Assembly: GCA_004123355.1 (NCBI GenBank)
Contig: SCHM01000002.1
Location: 5,367,569-5,431,568 of the forward strand
Length of the DNA: 64,000 nucleotides
Direction: 5' to 3'
DNA from: Amphirosellinia nigrospora
Lineage: Eukaryota > Ascomycota > Sordariomycetes > Xylariales > Xylariaceae
Positions 35,119 to 47,326 of this stretch are shown one piece after another. How positions within the stretch are numbered: the stretch's first letter is position 1; each line of letters opens with the position of its first letter. The translations under genes were made by a program, and so were the position numbers. Below the pieces are notes generated by a model. That model made no database searches, was not told the origin of the DNA, and saw nothing but the letters and a program-made list of their open reading frames with translations.

Positions 35119-36118
35119 GTTGTCTAGTGCGGGGAGGTAGTAGATATAAATAGGTTGTTTGTCTTGGGTAGCAGTACGTCCTGCCAGGATTGTTAAGTCT
35201 AGATAGATGTAGGCGTATGAGGTTCTCTTGGGGTAGTAATTGAGATGTTTACGATTGAGTAAGGTAGGTAGCTTCGAAGTGCTGCTATATTAATATCCGT
35301 TTGTGAAGGGGCCAGATACGTATTGCCTCATTATACGCATTACGACAGAGAGCTGGAATGACGTATGTGTACCCAATCAACATCGCAGGTCCCTGGATTT
35401 AACCACATTAGTTCACTCATGTCGTCACCTTTTTGAAGCCCCTTCTCCACATCTGACGAGAGACACTATTGATAGTTGTTCGCCCGATATTACAATATTG
35501 TCCTGGCATCTCGGTCGGAATAAAGCCCTTCTGATAAGGCTAAAAAGCTGGAGTGGAAGAGCCCCAAGATCATACTAAAGCTACCTATGATTTTGTTTTT
35601 CCCTTAGTGTGACGGCTTAGGTGATCAATGCTACTTTGCGCGAAGCTAACTAAGTAGGTATATCATCCTCTCTTTGGGGCTAAAATGCACCTGTGCAAAG
35701 GGGCTGAATGCCGGGAAGCATCAGGTGAGGTTTTAAAGCAGAAACCCGATAGAACAAGTGGCCATTACCAAAATTCCATGGTATCTTATTAGACCAACAC
35801 GATGTTTTGTCGGACCTACTCCTGCCTGGGTATCTACCTGCCGCACCACCTACATCACAAGCCGCCTTTTTAGAATGGCACATAAGGCATTCATCACAAT
35901 AGCTCAGATCAATAAATGGGTCGATGGAAGTGTATTTTCTATCGACAACTATGCTTTTACCCATACCGAGAAACCGGATCCCTAATGCATCTACGAGCGC
36001 AAGACTCGGATGCGTGCATTGTGCATTGTGCGTGTGTGTGTTGGTCAAAGCGAGTTGACACAAAAGAAGTGGTGATGACACAGAGCCATCTCGACCTCAA
36101 AAAGAGAATCATAAAGAC
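35119..36118. other. Intergenic, no gene seen
   Basis: Contains probable 3' sequence of the next minus-strand gene. Nothing else recognised. Confidence 0.4.
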
Positions 36119-36760
36119 CTAGATCTCGCCCTCGTCGAGGTCGTCATCCTCCTGGTCCTCCTCGATACCCTCCTCCTCGACCTTGACGGCCTTGCCCTTC
36201 TTGGCAACAATAGGCTTGACAAGACTCTTCTTGATCTTCTTGGGGTCGGGGTCGGGGGGCCGACCTCAGCTTCGTCGTCGGCGTTGGCAGCCTTGGCGGT
36301 GCGCTTCTTGCCCTTCGGGTCGCAGGGTAGCGACGGCGCGCAGCTTGGACGGGGTGCCAGCGGGCGACGACGAAGAAGAAGCAGTAGCGCTGCCAGCGGA
36401 TTTGGCGTCGGTAATGATCTTGAGCTTCTTCTTGGCCGCTGTGTGAGAGCGCAACGAAGTATCAGTCAAGCTGCCTGTTTCTTATGATACGGAGGAGCAG
36501 AGCTCATCGGCACATGTGATGGGAGAACTTACCGCCGAGGATGTTACGAGCACCTCCCGTGCTGCCGTAGCCGCCGAGGGTGGCGAGCTTGGTGTAGTCA
36601 ACCTACATCGAGTCAGAAACAGGTGTTGAAGAAGGAAATTGGGAATATTTTGGATGGTATGTACCTTTGGCTCAGTGTCAATACACTGCCAAGCGAGTCC
36701 AAGGATCGCCTTTTCCTTCTCCGTGAGTTCGCCCTCCTGGGCATTAACCTTAGGCGGCAT
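36119..36760 (-). CDS. Small lysine-rich conserved fungal nuclear-type protein
   Basis: Three exons in phase at their joins: 36760-36665, 36602-36533 and 36438-36119. The N-terminal fold reads KAILGLAWQCIDTEPKVDY, then TKLATLGGYGSTGGARN, a block common in small fungal proteins with a Lys-rich tail, followed by Ser/Ala and Lys-rich stretches and an acidic end (EEDQEDDDLDEGEI). In exon 3 a segment reading KGKKRTAKAANADDEAEVG lies in another frame between two opposite length changes (near ACCC at 36325 and the G6 run at 36254-36259 on the plus strand). Those two changes offset each other. Nuclear location inferred from composition. Function unknown. Confidence 0.6.
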
Positions 36761-38094
36761 CTTGATTGACGAGGTGGGTATGGAAGGAAGGCTGGGATGA
36801 TATTAGCTGTTGGGAACCAAACTCGAAGTTGATGAAGTCCAGGAGAATGATAAATGAGAGTTTATGATACATTTATGTTTGAGGAGAGGAGCATACCTTT
36901 TTGAGCAGATGATCTGAACTTTTGATGTGAATGGCGAATTGGTGGCCGGGAACCTGAGTGTTGTGGTGTCAGGGAAGTGTGAAGAAAGTGTAAAGAAGTT
37001 GGGGGGGAACCCACGAATTTATGAACAATGGAGAACCATGGGGAGTGCACAATCATCCTCTGCTAACTCGAGGCAACAACCTCTCAGCATAGCAAGCAAA
37101 CGATATTCCCCCCGAAATTTATTACTTCTAGGTAATCACATTAGGTACGTAGGTACACAGATCCGCTTTATGAAGGCTACCAGAGGTGCTCATTGGCAAC
37201 CTTCACATGGCAGTAGCACATATTTTACATGTATGAAACGAGTAAACGGGAAGGTGTATGGACATTGTAATTCAGTGTACTCGAATTAGAAGTGAGATAG
37301 AAGACCTGTTGCTATACAGCCCCTATTTCCATGATATGTGTAGATGCGCACGTGACCAACACCCCTATCGAAGAAATTCATACAGAATATTAGATTCGTA
37401 GGCTTGATAAATATTGTATAAATACTGAGATACCTAATACTCAGGATCGGATATCGTGTTTTGGTTTCCCCTAGCATTTAGGTCATCTTCACAGATGTGA
37501 AGCCAAGGATCTGAAACAAGGTGGTGGGCGATGGCAAGAACTACAGTTGTCAAGGGAATGTTTACACGCTCATTGGACACACCTACTTTCTAGATGTTGA
37601 TGATCGTAAGTAGGTAGCAGAACAAGGTAACAGTTTACCGGCAGGCACGCTTATCGGTAATTATTTCGTTATCGTCTTAATACTATAGGTCGACAGGATA
37701 CATAAACTTCTTTAGCGCCACGCTACGGGCAGGGAATCTTTGGTAGAAGTCCGCTATACCTACTTGCTGAACAGGGGCTATAGAAGTAGGTAGCAAAAAG
37801 GGCTTCCAGACTTGTCAACGCTGATTTTCCTACTTGAATTAATATGGCAACCTTGTAGGTAAAAGTACTCTTTCTTTCCTAGATCTAGCGTGGCGCTGAA
37901 GAATTATCATCCTGCCAACCTGTATATACAATCATATAGAAACAGGCCCTCGATTAGGTGTGATCGTAGGCTCGTGGCGCGTGTCTAGAGGCAACATCCT
38001 CCGCGTCTACAGGCAGACGGTCTCAGCAGCAGGATAATCTGCGCTTGTCTTGCCCCTCATGCCTTGTGTACGTCCTCAGGTAAATCGGCACCCC
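36761..38094. other. Intergenic, no gene seen
   Basis: Promoter side of the small lysine-rich gene. It contains several TAGGTAC-type motifs (37132-37155). Nothing else recognised. Confidence 0.4.
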
Positions 38095-38709
38095 TCACTC
38101 GCATAAAGTTAACACCCTCGACGCCGCCAACGCCTGCAACTCCCGTGCCTCTTCTTCCTGTGGCACCGTGGGTTTCACGATCTCGCGGTGTTCCTGCCCT
38201 GGACCGGTTTTCCCATCCCTGTATAGAGGTCTTTTGATGTCGCCCCTGAATGGTGTCCGCGGCACTGGGTGTGCCGTAGGCTTGGGGGGCATTTTTCGCC
38301 TCGGGTCGGGGCTGGTACGTTTTCTCTTGGGGCCGTTCCTCGGGGTATGTCTGGGCGTGAAATCGGGATCTTGTCGTTGCCGACTAGCGCCAGGCTATGA
38401 CCACCCTTCTGCATTGGTTTGAGCGCGGTACACGGTGTGGAACTCGCCTTGGTAGGGAATCGGGGTTTCGGTTGGCAGACATAGTGTTGGTAGTATATGG
38501 GTGAGAGCTAACTCGTATTTGCGTTTGTATAATTTTGATGGTAGATATGTACTATGAAGATAGAATTCATATCTTCCTACCTCAGGCAAGACGTGAGATT
38601 CATATACTCCAACGGACTCAACTTGATTCCCACGCCGACGTAAACTGTAGGGATTTGGTATGTTACATGATGTCAGTACTGCCCATATGCTGCCACTCTT
38701 TTCAGGCAC
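38095..38709 (-). CDS. Hypothetical basic, proline-rich protein with an in-frame TAG
   Basis: One frame reads QGEFHTVYRAQTNAEGWS, then TAG at about 38395-38397, then PGASRQRQDPDFTPRHTPRN, PKRKRTSPDPRRKMPP and an acidic/helical end (PQEEEARELQALAASRV). Both sides of the TAG look like protein. A short intron with a weak donor could remove it, or an alternative start at MSANRNPDSLPRR in another frame could be the true N-terminus. Not a family I recognise. The Lys/Arg clusters could be nuclear-import signals. Confidence 0.35.
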
Positions 38710-41606
38710 ACCTCAGTTACAGCATGTTCAGATCGACAATTTGACATCATATAAGTTACTACCCAAGCCAGCGAGTGGTGGATGGGTGGTCTAATTGGAG
38801 GGCAGACTTTGGAGAGATTTGAATGATGTATGTATGATGGAGGCTCAATAACCGATTTGGGGGTTGCCTCGCCCTTCGGCGATAATCCATGCACATGTCA
38901 TACCGACATGTCCAGCAATTATCCATGATTTTCTAGAATATTCGCGTGTTGGGTTAGAAATTGCAAAGAGCAATCAAAACACGGGTAAGATAGAGATAAT
39001 AGTTTCAAAGGCGAAAAGAGGATAGACAATATTTAATGATATCGCCAAAGTGTGGCTGGAGAAAGTGAGGCGTTAAAAGTCCATGGATGCTGTCTCCTTG
39101 AGACCCCTCTATCTGAGCTCCATCGACAGTCTCCTATGCACCAGCGCAAGGCCTTCTGGCCAATTCAGACGTGTTGCATCTCGAAATAGCTTTCTATTAG
39201 AATGGCTTTCCTGATTCTAATTGTAAGCTGTTGACGATTGACTTAGCTGTTTGACGCGCCCGGATATAGATAGCTAGATACAGTTGCACATATTGAGAGA
39301 CGAAGGACTTAGAAGGCCGGTGTAAGCGATCTAGCGACTTTACAGTACTGTATTATTGAAATTATGATCTACAGGTCGCACGAGGGAAAAGCGCTGGCAT
39401 CTTCGTCGAAGCCACCACAAGGCCACCAATATCCACATAGTAAGCCGATGTTCTAGGCGAGCCGCGGCTGACTGCGTGCTGATGATGCGGTGCAGTACGA
39501 AGTACCTGGCTCGTTTAGCCCATCTCGATATTTAAACTGAACTTATTGTTTTTTTATTCTCATCTCACTCAGACGACTCTACGGCGGTAAGCAGGCCTAT
39601 GGATTTGGACATTGGACGGTGTTACGCGGCGAAAAATGTCGTGTCATGTCTTGTCTCATTAGCGCATTTCCATTTCAACGGTCGGCATGCAGCATCGTCG
39701 GTCAACCCCACAGTTCGGCCCAGGAACTGGGTACTCAAGAATGCAAGCAAGGCACTTGCATTCTTTTATCGTTTAGTCTGAGTGAGCATTAACTCAAACT
39801 CTTTTCCTGGCAGGGACAGAGCGCGATTTAATAAATTGTTACTACAAGAAATACCTGGAGGATCCCTCGCGCTTAAGGTTGGCGTCAGCCAAATCCAACG
39901 AACCACAGGGACATAACCCGGACCGAAAAGTACAGTAGGTTAGGTACTGCAAGACATGCCGTCAGTGTAAGACCTTACTATGTAGTGTACTTCGGGATTC
40001 TGCCCCAAAAACGAGCTGACGGGCCACATCATCCTGCTAGGAGATTCTTAGTTAGGTAGTTGTAAGTATACGAGGTACCAATAAGGTGTTTAAAGGCAGG
40101 TCGATGTCCTCATGCCCTGTTCGGCACTCGCTTGCATCGCTTCCCTGCAACTAGTCTGGAGTTGCAACGTTGTATGCTTTTAGATATCGTCAGCAGCCAC
40201 TGTGAGCTCGCATCGTGAGACATTCGACCACGTTGACATATTGCTTCAATTGCCAGATGGGAGGATGTACACTATCGACTTGCTAACAATTCTGCAATTG
40301 GTGACGCTTTCACTGGAAGTAGTGCGATCGTCATAAAATGATACCTAAGCACCACATCAGACAAGACCCCTGTTGTACCGTCGTTTTTGTTGCCCTGTTG
40401 ACAGGGGCATGCCGGCATGCCACCAGCTCGCCAAGCCACCCGCATTTTGAAGTCTTGGCTCAGGACTTCTTTATCCACAGGAACCCTACAGGCTGGGGCA
40501 GCTGAGGCACGGTACCTAAACATCTAAACATATGGCACTTACACATAAGGTTATGGTGATTTTAATAATGTGTATCAATCCGCTCGTGTAGAATGTTGGC
40601 ACATTTTGTACATCGTATGCTGTTCTAAGCGATCTGGCTTGTTCCGGTGGCCAACTCGTCCATTTAGCGACTAGAGGCGATATTTCGGACAGACTATTCA
40701 AATGGCGGCAGCCAGGCTACCTTTTGTAGGAAGTAGCTATCATTGTATGTCTCAGCTGAGGTTGGCGCAGCGCAGGCTGTTGTCACTTTTGGCTCGTGTC
40801 AAAAAAAGGACGGTCGGGCTAAGCCCAGATCGGGGTACCTAGATTCAGCCCACTTTCCATGTTTCAATGTTGCTTGATGTTGGAACACCTGCACCTCTCT
40901 CTTCTTGATGCAGTCTTCTGCTTGACTTGCATTTACTTACGAGATACTGTACGGACCTTATTGCAGTATACCAGTTGAATTCATAGCGGGCCCCCTCGCA
41001 TCGCACCGGTAGTACTGTACAGTTCGTACGACAAGAGCACTCAACTTATTACCCTCAGTCCCGCTCCCAATTCCCACCTACACTACCTAGGTAAGAGGGA
41101 CGAGAGGGACAAGAGGGACAAGAGGAACATCCGTTGCCCTGTTCGCGGTTTCATACTCGCCCGCTCAACGGTCCACGCCGTCATCAGTCCCGACACTCGT
41201 TCATGCCCCTCTTCCGCCGGCATACTTGGTTACAGATATATATACAGTGACAATCCAATCTGTTGCGCTCCAGCTACGCCCGTACAACTCGTCCAACGTG
41301 ACGATTGGGTCGTTTGCGCCTCTCGCCTCTCGCCTCTCGAGGCAGCCCACTCTGGAGCGCCGCTTATTACGCTTGTACGCCTCGAGTGCGCCTCGTATTA
41401 ATTACCACTCATTACCACCCACCATAGCGTGCCTTCATTCGTTCCACCATTACGTAGGACAGCGCTATCTGGTTGATTGGTATTACCTGGTAATACCCAT
41501 CGCTTGGTTTCTGCCTCATTGACCATTGACCCACACACATCCACACGGCCTTCCAGCCGCTTGCTCCCATATTAACAGCTGCGAACGCTGCTGAAACACG
41601 GGCACC
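38710..41606. other. Long intergenic and leader region upstream of the glucanase gene
   Basis: 2.9 kb with no recognised gene. Small frames at 39599, 40272, 40516 and 41226 show no family features. It holds a TACCTAGGTA palindrome near 41094 and two short tandem repeats in the probable leader. Confidence 0.5.
41103..41131 (+). repeat. 11-base tandem repeat (about 3 units)
   Basis: AGAGGGACGAG/AGAGGGACAAG repeats directly after a CTACCTAGGTA palindrome, about 480 bases before the glucanase ATG. A second short array of GCCTCTC (three units) lies near 41319-41339. Both fall in the likely promoter or leader. Confidence 0.6.
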
Positions 41607-43762
41607 ATGGGTCCTCGTTATTCTTTTGACTCCGACCCTGGCGAACGCGCTCCTCTAGACAACTCACTCCCCTCGCCGCAACGACATCCACGCCTGGACG
41701 CACCCCAGCCAAGCTACCAAGACGTCGACCAGCCGCCTTACAGAGACTACCCTTCCAATCCACCGCCGCCGCCGATACATTCGACCCATCCCGGTGCCCA
41801 TCCCGACTCGGCCTTTGCTCGGCTACGCCAGAACAGAGCTCAAGCTGGTGCTACGCAAGAAGACCGAAGCTCCTCTTCGGGAGCGCCTCCTCTACCACCA
41901 CCTCATCGCAGCACAGCAGAGCGTACGTGGGGACACGAATCACAGCCGAATAGTATCACTCCCGGCGCCGATAATTTCAGCGAGGCCGCCGCTGGTGGTA
42001 TACCTGGCCTCGCCATGAGCGTTGCGGAGCGGAATGCCGAGAAAGTGGTCTCGAGGCCATGAGAGGTGCTCAGCCGTATCAGCAACAATCCCCATATCCC
42101 CCAGCCTATCAACCCACACAGCCCCAGAATACACAATACGCAGAAGCACAACCAAACAGATATGATCAGAGCCACAGTCCATATCAACATGGCCAGGGCT
42201 CCTCGCCAAGTTTGGCCCCAGTAGTCGCTGGGTCTACGCCTACCCGAAGCCTAAATAGCTTCCACAGCGATCCTTTTCGGGACCCACAGATGGCCTACGG
42301 GCAGCGAATGGATCCAAGGCTAGGCCAATTTAATCCAAACGATATTGACGACGATGGCGATGACGGTCTCGAATACCAACGGTCTGCTCGGAATAGTATG
42401 CTGAGCCTGGGTAACTCGAGTGGCCGAGGTGCAGCCGGTACTTCTACTACCGCCGCCGGGGCAGCCGGGGGTGCTGCAGCAGGCGGTGTTCTTGGTGGTC
42501 TTATGGGCAAGAACAGGAATAGTGGTATCAACTATGATCCCGTGCAAAACCCGGCTACTGCCTACCAAGGAGGAGGGGGAAGCCCTGGCGAATATGATCT
42601 CGGCCCTCGGGTAGAGAAATCTGAATGGATAACGAAACAAAGCAGCAGTAGGAAAAAATGGACATGGATCATTGCTATTATCGTCCTGCTAGTTATCGCC
42701 GGAGCTGTCGTTGGCGCGTGGTAGGATCCATGTACGCGAACAAAGGGAGCAAACAGAACACTAGTTCGAGTGGGCAGTCAGCAAGCGACGACTCGGCCCA
42801 GAACGGAGACCTCAACATCAACTCGGACGAAATTCAAGCTCTGCTGCACAATCCTAATCTTCACAAGGTTTTCCCTGGCGTGGACTATACACCTATCAAC
42901 GTGCAATATCCCGATTGCCTGAAGAACCCCCGTCCCAGAATAACGTAACCCGCGATGTGGCCATTCTCTCACAGCTGACTAATACCATTCGGTTGTATGG
43001 CACTGACTGCAACCAAACCGAGATGACTATACACGCCATAAACCAGTTGAAGATGCAGGACGAGATAAAAATCTGGCTGGTGTTTGGCAAGACGATAACA
43101 ACGTAACCAACACCCGCCAGCTTGATCGTATGTGGGAAATCTTGGACCAGTACGGAGATAAGCCGTTCAAGGGTTTAATCGTTGGCAACGAAATCCTGTT
43201 TCGCCAACAGATGACCGCGCAAGAGCTAGGGACCTTGCTAGGAAATGTTCGCACGAACCTGAGTAATCACAATTGGGACCTCCCGGTGGCCACGAGTGAT
43301 TTGGGTGATAACTGGGATGCCAATCTGGCCCAGCTCAGCGACTACATAATGGGCAACGTGCATCCATTCTTTGCCGGTCAAGACTCTAAAGAGGCGGCAG
43401 CATGGACTTGGACATTTTGGCATAACAAGGCAGGTTCCTTTTTCAAGTCTGACGCCGAGAAGAATGTAATATCGGAGATCGGATGGCCAACCAAGGGTGG
43501 TACAGACTGTGGCGAGGCAGCAACCTGCACAGACGGAGCCGTGGCTGGAATTGATGAACTCAACACACTACTTGACACCTGGGTTTGCCAGGCTCTCAAC
43601 AACGGCACGAACTATTTTTGGTTCGAGATGTTCGACGAACCCTGGAAGATCAGTTTCGATTCTCCAGGAAAAGAATGGGAGGATCAGTGGGGCATTCTGG
43701 ACGTCAACCGAAAGCTTAAAAGCGGCGTCAAGATTCCCGACTGTGGCGGTAAGACGGTATAA
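41607..43762 (+). CDS. btgC: GH17 glucan endo-1,3-beta-glucosidase, BtgC type
   Basis: Wall-remodelling beta-1,3-glucanase. The cytoplasmic N-terminal half is Pro/Gln/Ser-rich and low-complexity, with MSVAERNA near its middle. One membrane helix ([19 protein letters not shown]) makes it a type II membrane protein. The GH17 barrel follows: [25 protein letters not shown], acid/base Glu in VGNEILFR, nucleophile Glu in ISEIGWP, then [13 protein letters not shown] and a [10 protein letters not shown] end. Four one-base losses break the frame: CC 42037-42038, about 42714, CCCCC 42927-42931 and GG 43079-43080. Adding four bases gives exactly 720 codons in one exon (719 residues), matching relatives. 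Single-copy conserved gene, so sequence error is the likely cause. Confidence 0.93.
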
Positions 43763-44529
43763 TGAACTCAGATCTGTCTCTATTACGTGCATATTGTTGG
43801 CTTCTTCGGCTAGAAAGAAGGTATCTTGTAGGAACACGGGCAGGCGGCTGCTTTACAAACATCGGCATCAAACTCTAAAGATGTACTATACCATGGGCGA
43901 CTGGCGTTGGCACTTTGATGTTTTTTGACATGAGGAAATATTGACGGGAAAGGGCACGAGTATATATGCAATTGGTCTCGAGGGCATTCGAATGCTATCA
44001 ACCTCGCGGGGGAATGAGAGGTGGATGGAATGACCCAAGGGCGTTTATCGACGGATCGTGGTCGCAGAGCGGCAGCGCATTTTGTGCCAGTTTAGGACAT
44101 ATTTTGACATGAATAATGAGATGTAGCTAGAAATAAAGCTCACATTACGGATTTTGGGAAACCTACAATTTAATTCGAGTGTTTCTAGCTGTAGGATATT
44201 TATGGCTATGGTAGATTATTGTACTGAGGTACGATATATTGATTAAACCTTCTAATGTATGATGCTCGCCGATATGGTGTGATCTGGTCTATTGTGGCTT
44301 TGTGAGTTGGTGGACACCCAAGCGATGTCAGTATCTCGTATGTAATATGTGACTTCAGTAAGTAAAGGCACCTCTCACGACCCTATAACCTCCTCCAATC
44401 ATCAAAATTCAAGTTTGATTTTTTTGAATACTTCATAAGCGACTTTTCATCATCATCACTCACTTTATGCATGAGTAAGTTGCGTTATTCTCATCACTGC
44501 GGCGAATGTCTTGCTTCACTTCGCGTATT
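43763..44529. other. Intergenic between convergent genes
   Basis: AT-rich 3' flank; nothing recognised. Confidence 0.4.
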
Positions 44530-45117
44530 CTAACCCAGCAAAGTCTGTCCGAGTAGAACCTGCAGCGCAGCACACTCCTCCGCTTTGACAAACGCGTGCG
44601 CGCGATCGAGCTGCCGCGCTAGGCGCGCCGTGTCCTCGCCGTGCCGGTCCTCGCGCGCGGACGGCTCGGGGGAGATGACGGATAGCCGACACGCGAGGTC
44701 CGCGGGGTCGAGGGTGTATGGGTTTTGACGAGGCCAGGGAGACGTAGGAGCTCGGGCTCGAGATGGAGGGGGTGGTGGCTGCCTCCAGGAGGGGTGTTGG
44801 CCCTTTTTCTTCGTCGTCGTAGTTTGAGCGGTTTCGTCGTCTGTCTCGTTAGAGAGGAAGGGGACGGAGGGGGGAGATGATGAAGACGATGGGGTTGAAA
44901 GGGGGATGGAGATTGGAGATGGAGGAGGAGGAGAGGAGGGAGAGTATGTGTTTTCGCCCACGACTCTCTTCAGGATGGTGTTGAGCTTCTGCTGTAGCTC
45001 GCTTTGATCGCTTGGGCGATGGGTGTGGGTAAATATGGGTGAGGCTTGTGGTTCTGCTGGTAGGTTTAGAGTTGGATGATGGAAGGGGAGTGTTTGTGGG
45101 TTGAGCTTCAACGCCAT
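44530..45117 (-). CDS. Hypothetical proline/serine-rich protein
   Basis: Intact 195-residue frame from ATG 45117 (MALKLNPQTLPFHHPTLNLP). A short helix (QSELQQKLNTILKRVVGENT) is followed by long Pro and Ser runs, then a C-terminal helix with DTARLARQLDRAHAFVKAEE. No Cys, membrane segment or catalytic motif. The conserved-looking ends around a disordered middle suggest a real gene; function unknown. Confidence 0.55.
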   Translation of the reverse strand: MALKLNPQTLPFHHPTLNLPAEPQASPIFTHTHRPSDQSELQQKLNTILKRVVGENTYSPSSPPPPSPISIPLSTPSSSSSPPSVPFLSNETDDETAQTTTTKKKGQHPSWRQPPPPPSRARAPTSPWPRQNPYTLDPADLACRLSVISPEPSAREDRHGEDTARLARQLDRAHAFVKAEECAALQVLLGQTLLG

Positions 45118-45841
45118 GTTTTTCTCGAAACTCTTGAAACGGTTTGAGATGAGCACGTGCGAAAGAATAGGATATGTAGCCGTCGATTTTTAGACAGGCT
45201 TAAGACTCTTTGGAATGCTGGTCAAGGCAGAGTCGAATCGAATTCACTCTAATCGCGTGTCAAAACAAGAAGAAGATAGTTGAATCGAGCCAGCTTTCAC
45301 GCATGCGATTTAACAGATCCCGTTCGCCTCTCTCGTTGCGCAAATACTGCTCTGTGTCTTACTTATAGATGATACTCTGTACTCCACGGTAGAGGCGACT
45401 AGGTTTCATCAGCGCAGAGGTCCAGATATTTGTATCGTTCACGATAAACGAGGGATAGCAAGGGATGAGCTGGGGGTCCGGAGTCAAAGAATTTTCCTTC
45501 ATAATCCTATTGAGAATTCTTACAATGCTCCTTTGCCGAGTTGAAAGACTGAATTGTCAGCTCCTGCGAAAGTGGATTTTACTTTCAAAGGTCTATTGTG
45601 ACTTTGTGAAAGGATGGGGTTGAGACAATGTAATTATCGTTTGTGTATGCTATCAAAAGCTGGGGGGTTGTGGAAGGTCGAATGAACAAGGTCAAAATGA
45701 TGAATCTCTTGTCATATTGTGATATTGGAAAGCTTTCAAACCAATTCTACGACTTGCAAGAATCATGATAGAAGTGAGATCGAGACATGCAGTAGAAACA
45801 AAAACATGCAAGAGCGACGTGAAAAATTATGCAGTAACACA
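45118..45841. other. Intergenic, no gene seen
   Basis: Divergent promoter region; nothing recognised. Confidence 0.4.
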
Positions 45842-46099
45842 ATGTCTGAAACAACGTCTCAATCTCACCAGATGGTTCTTCACTCAGAACCAAGGCGTAA
45901 CATCCTCTTACTACGCAACGACACCCTCAAGCTAACCCGCGATATGACGACCTGCGTTTTCTCACGCGTCGTCTCAAGCTCGCTGAGCCGATTGGCTTAT
46001 CTATATCTCCAGATCCGCGGCGACGCGCTCGATTCGTGGGAGGAGGAAGTCTATCGCCTCCGTCACTATCACTTAGCGCTTTCTATCGAGGTCGGCTGA
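45842..46099 (+). CDS. Small open frame of unknown significance
   Basis: ATG 45842 gives 85 residues with ILLLRNDTLKLTRDM and LDSWEEEVYRLRHYH. A second open stretch with a hydrophobic segment (LVMCFMIFVSSALSALPCF) follows at 46140-46325, but the gap is too short for a convincing intron. Family unknown. Confidence 0.25.
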   Translation: MSETTSQSHQMVLHSEPRRNILLLRNDTLKLTRDMTTCVFSRVVSSSLSRLAYLYLQIRGDALDSWEEEVYRLRHYHLALSIEVG

Positions 46100-47104
46100 T
46101 AATGTCGCGTTAACATATCAGTTCACCGACCGATGTAGTTTGCGCCGTACGCGAGAGGGCTTTGAGCGTTTGGTCATGTGCTTCATGATATTTGTGTCTT
46201 CTGCCTTATCTGCGCTTCCCTGCTTTTGCACTTCTGGTATTTTTGACCGAAGAGGTGAGATTTCGCGTCGTGGTATAGGGAGCCTCCAGCTCGGCCCATC
46301 GTTGCGGAGCTTCAACCCGGGTTGATTGCACAGCTAGTCAGCTAAGTTAAGCCTTTTTTATTATCAATTCTGCCAGATTGATTATTTAAATGTTTCCTAA
46401 ACATTGGTTCTGTGGCAGAGAGATACACGAAAGAGCATTCGAATAATCTCAGATGTACTTGATCTTCTTCATCTTTCATGGTTGTGTACAAACTACGAAG
46501 AAAAAGACAACATGATATCACTCCGAAGGGGTTGAGATAATAATGCGTTACATAGGATCAACGTCTACTAGATCCTATGAATGAGCGGAAGGAATGAAAT
46601 AGGGCGACACGGCTACTATATTCGCGGTACCCATGAGGTTCACTAGAGCAGTCATACAACGAGAGTTGTTGGTGTGGAACAAAGAAAGTAAAAGGTCTAT
46701 TCACAAAATTAGTATTGCGATTCTAACTAATGCTTTCAATAGGTGCTATGACGCTGTGAAGTTGCATTTACTCTCGTGCGATTTACGACTATTGGAACAG
46801 ATGATGGAGGTAGGCGAGGCTACTCCACGAACACTCAACATCACATTATTAACTAAAATAAAAGGGAAACAGTGATCGATTCGTAAAGACCTAGGATACG
46901 TACATGACTAGCTAAAGTTCGGGAACAACGAAACATAAAAACACCGCAATGTAAACACGCTGAAAGTAATGAGAGCTACTACAGCCCTTGGAACTTACTG
47001 TACTATTCCTCGTTCCCGAAAGGGCTGCCGAAGGGGTCGCTACTGCCTGGGCCGAACTATGATAACCCGGTCTGAGTTTAAGATTACCCTGAAAGTGTAT
47101 CTAC
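46100..47104. other. Intergenic, no gene seen
   Basis: AT-rich. An open frame at 46633-46875 has no recognisable features. Confidence 0.35.
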
Positions 47105-47326
47105 CTACAACGGGTAGTCACCAGGTAGTTCGGGGAGATCATTTGGCGGAAGACCTATGGCGACAGTCTGAGGCGTACGCTGGCGGGGGGGCGCGACGAC
47201 GGGTTCGGCAAAGAGGCGTCGAGGAGTCGGAGGGCTAGGTGCTGCTAAACCCAATAGAACTACAATGTAGCGAAAAAAAGCCACGACGTAAGGAATGATG
47301 GTGAGTTGGAAGACTGATTGAGACAT
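47105..47326 (-). CDS. Small membrane or secreted peptide-like frame
   Basis: 73 residues from ATG 47326 in a good context (atcaagATGT). A hydrophobic N-terminal segment (IIPYVVAFFRYIVVLLGLA) leads to a Pro/Arg-rich tail. It could be a signal-anchor microprotein. No homologue is known to me. Confidence 0.3.
   Translation of the reverse strand: MSQSVFQLTIIPYVVAFFRYIVVLLGLAAPSPPTPRRLFAEPVVAPPRQRTPQTVAIGLPPNDLPELPGDYPL

Noticed and set aside
34624-35127. Plus-strand 167-codon frame across the LEA-like gene
   Set aside because: Antisense of the intact 108-residue hydrophilic protein; His/Arg/Leu text typical of a shadow frame.
41903-42640. Minus-strand frames opposite the glucanase N-terminal half
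   Set aside because: Low-complexity shadows of the Pro/Gln/Ala-rich BtgC region.
41607-43762. BtgC as a pseudogene
   Set aside because: Only four one-base run losses, both catalytic Glu kept and an exact codon count when restored; sequence error fits better.
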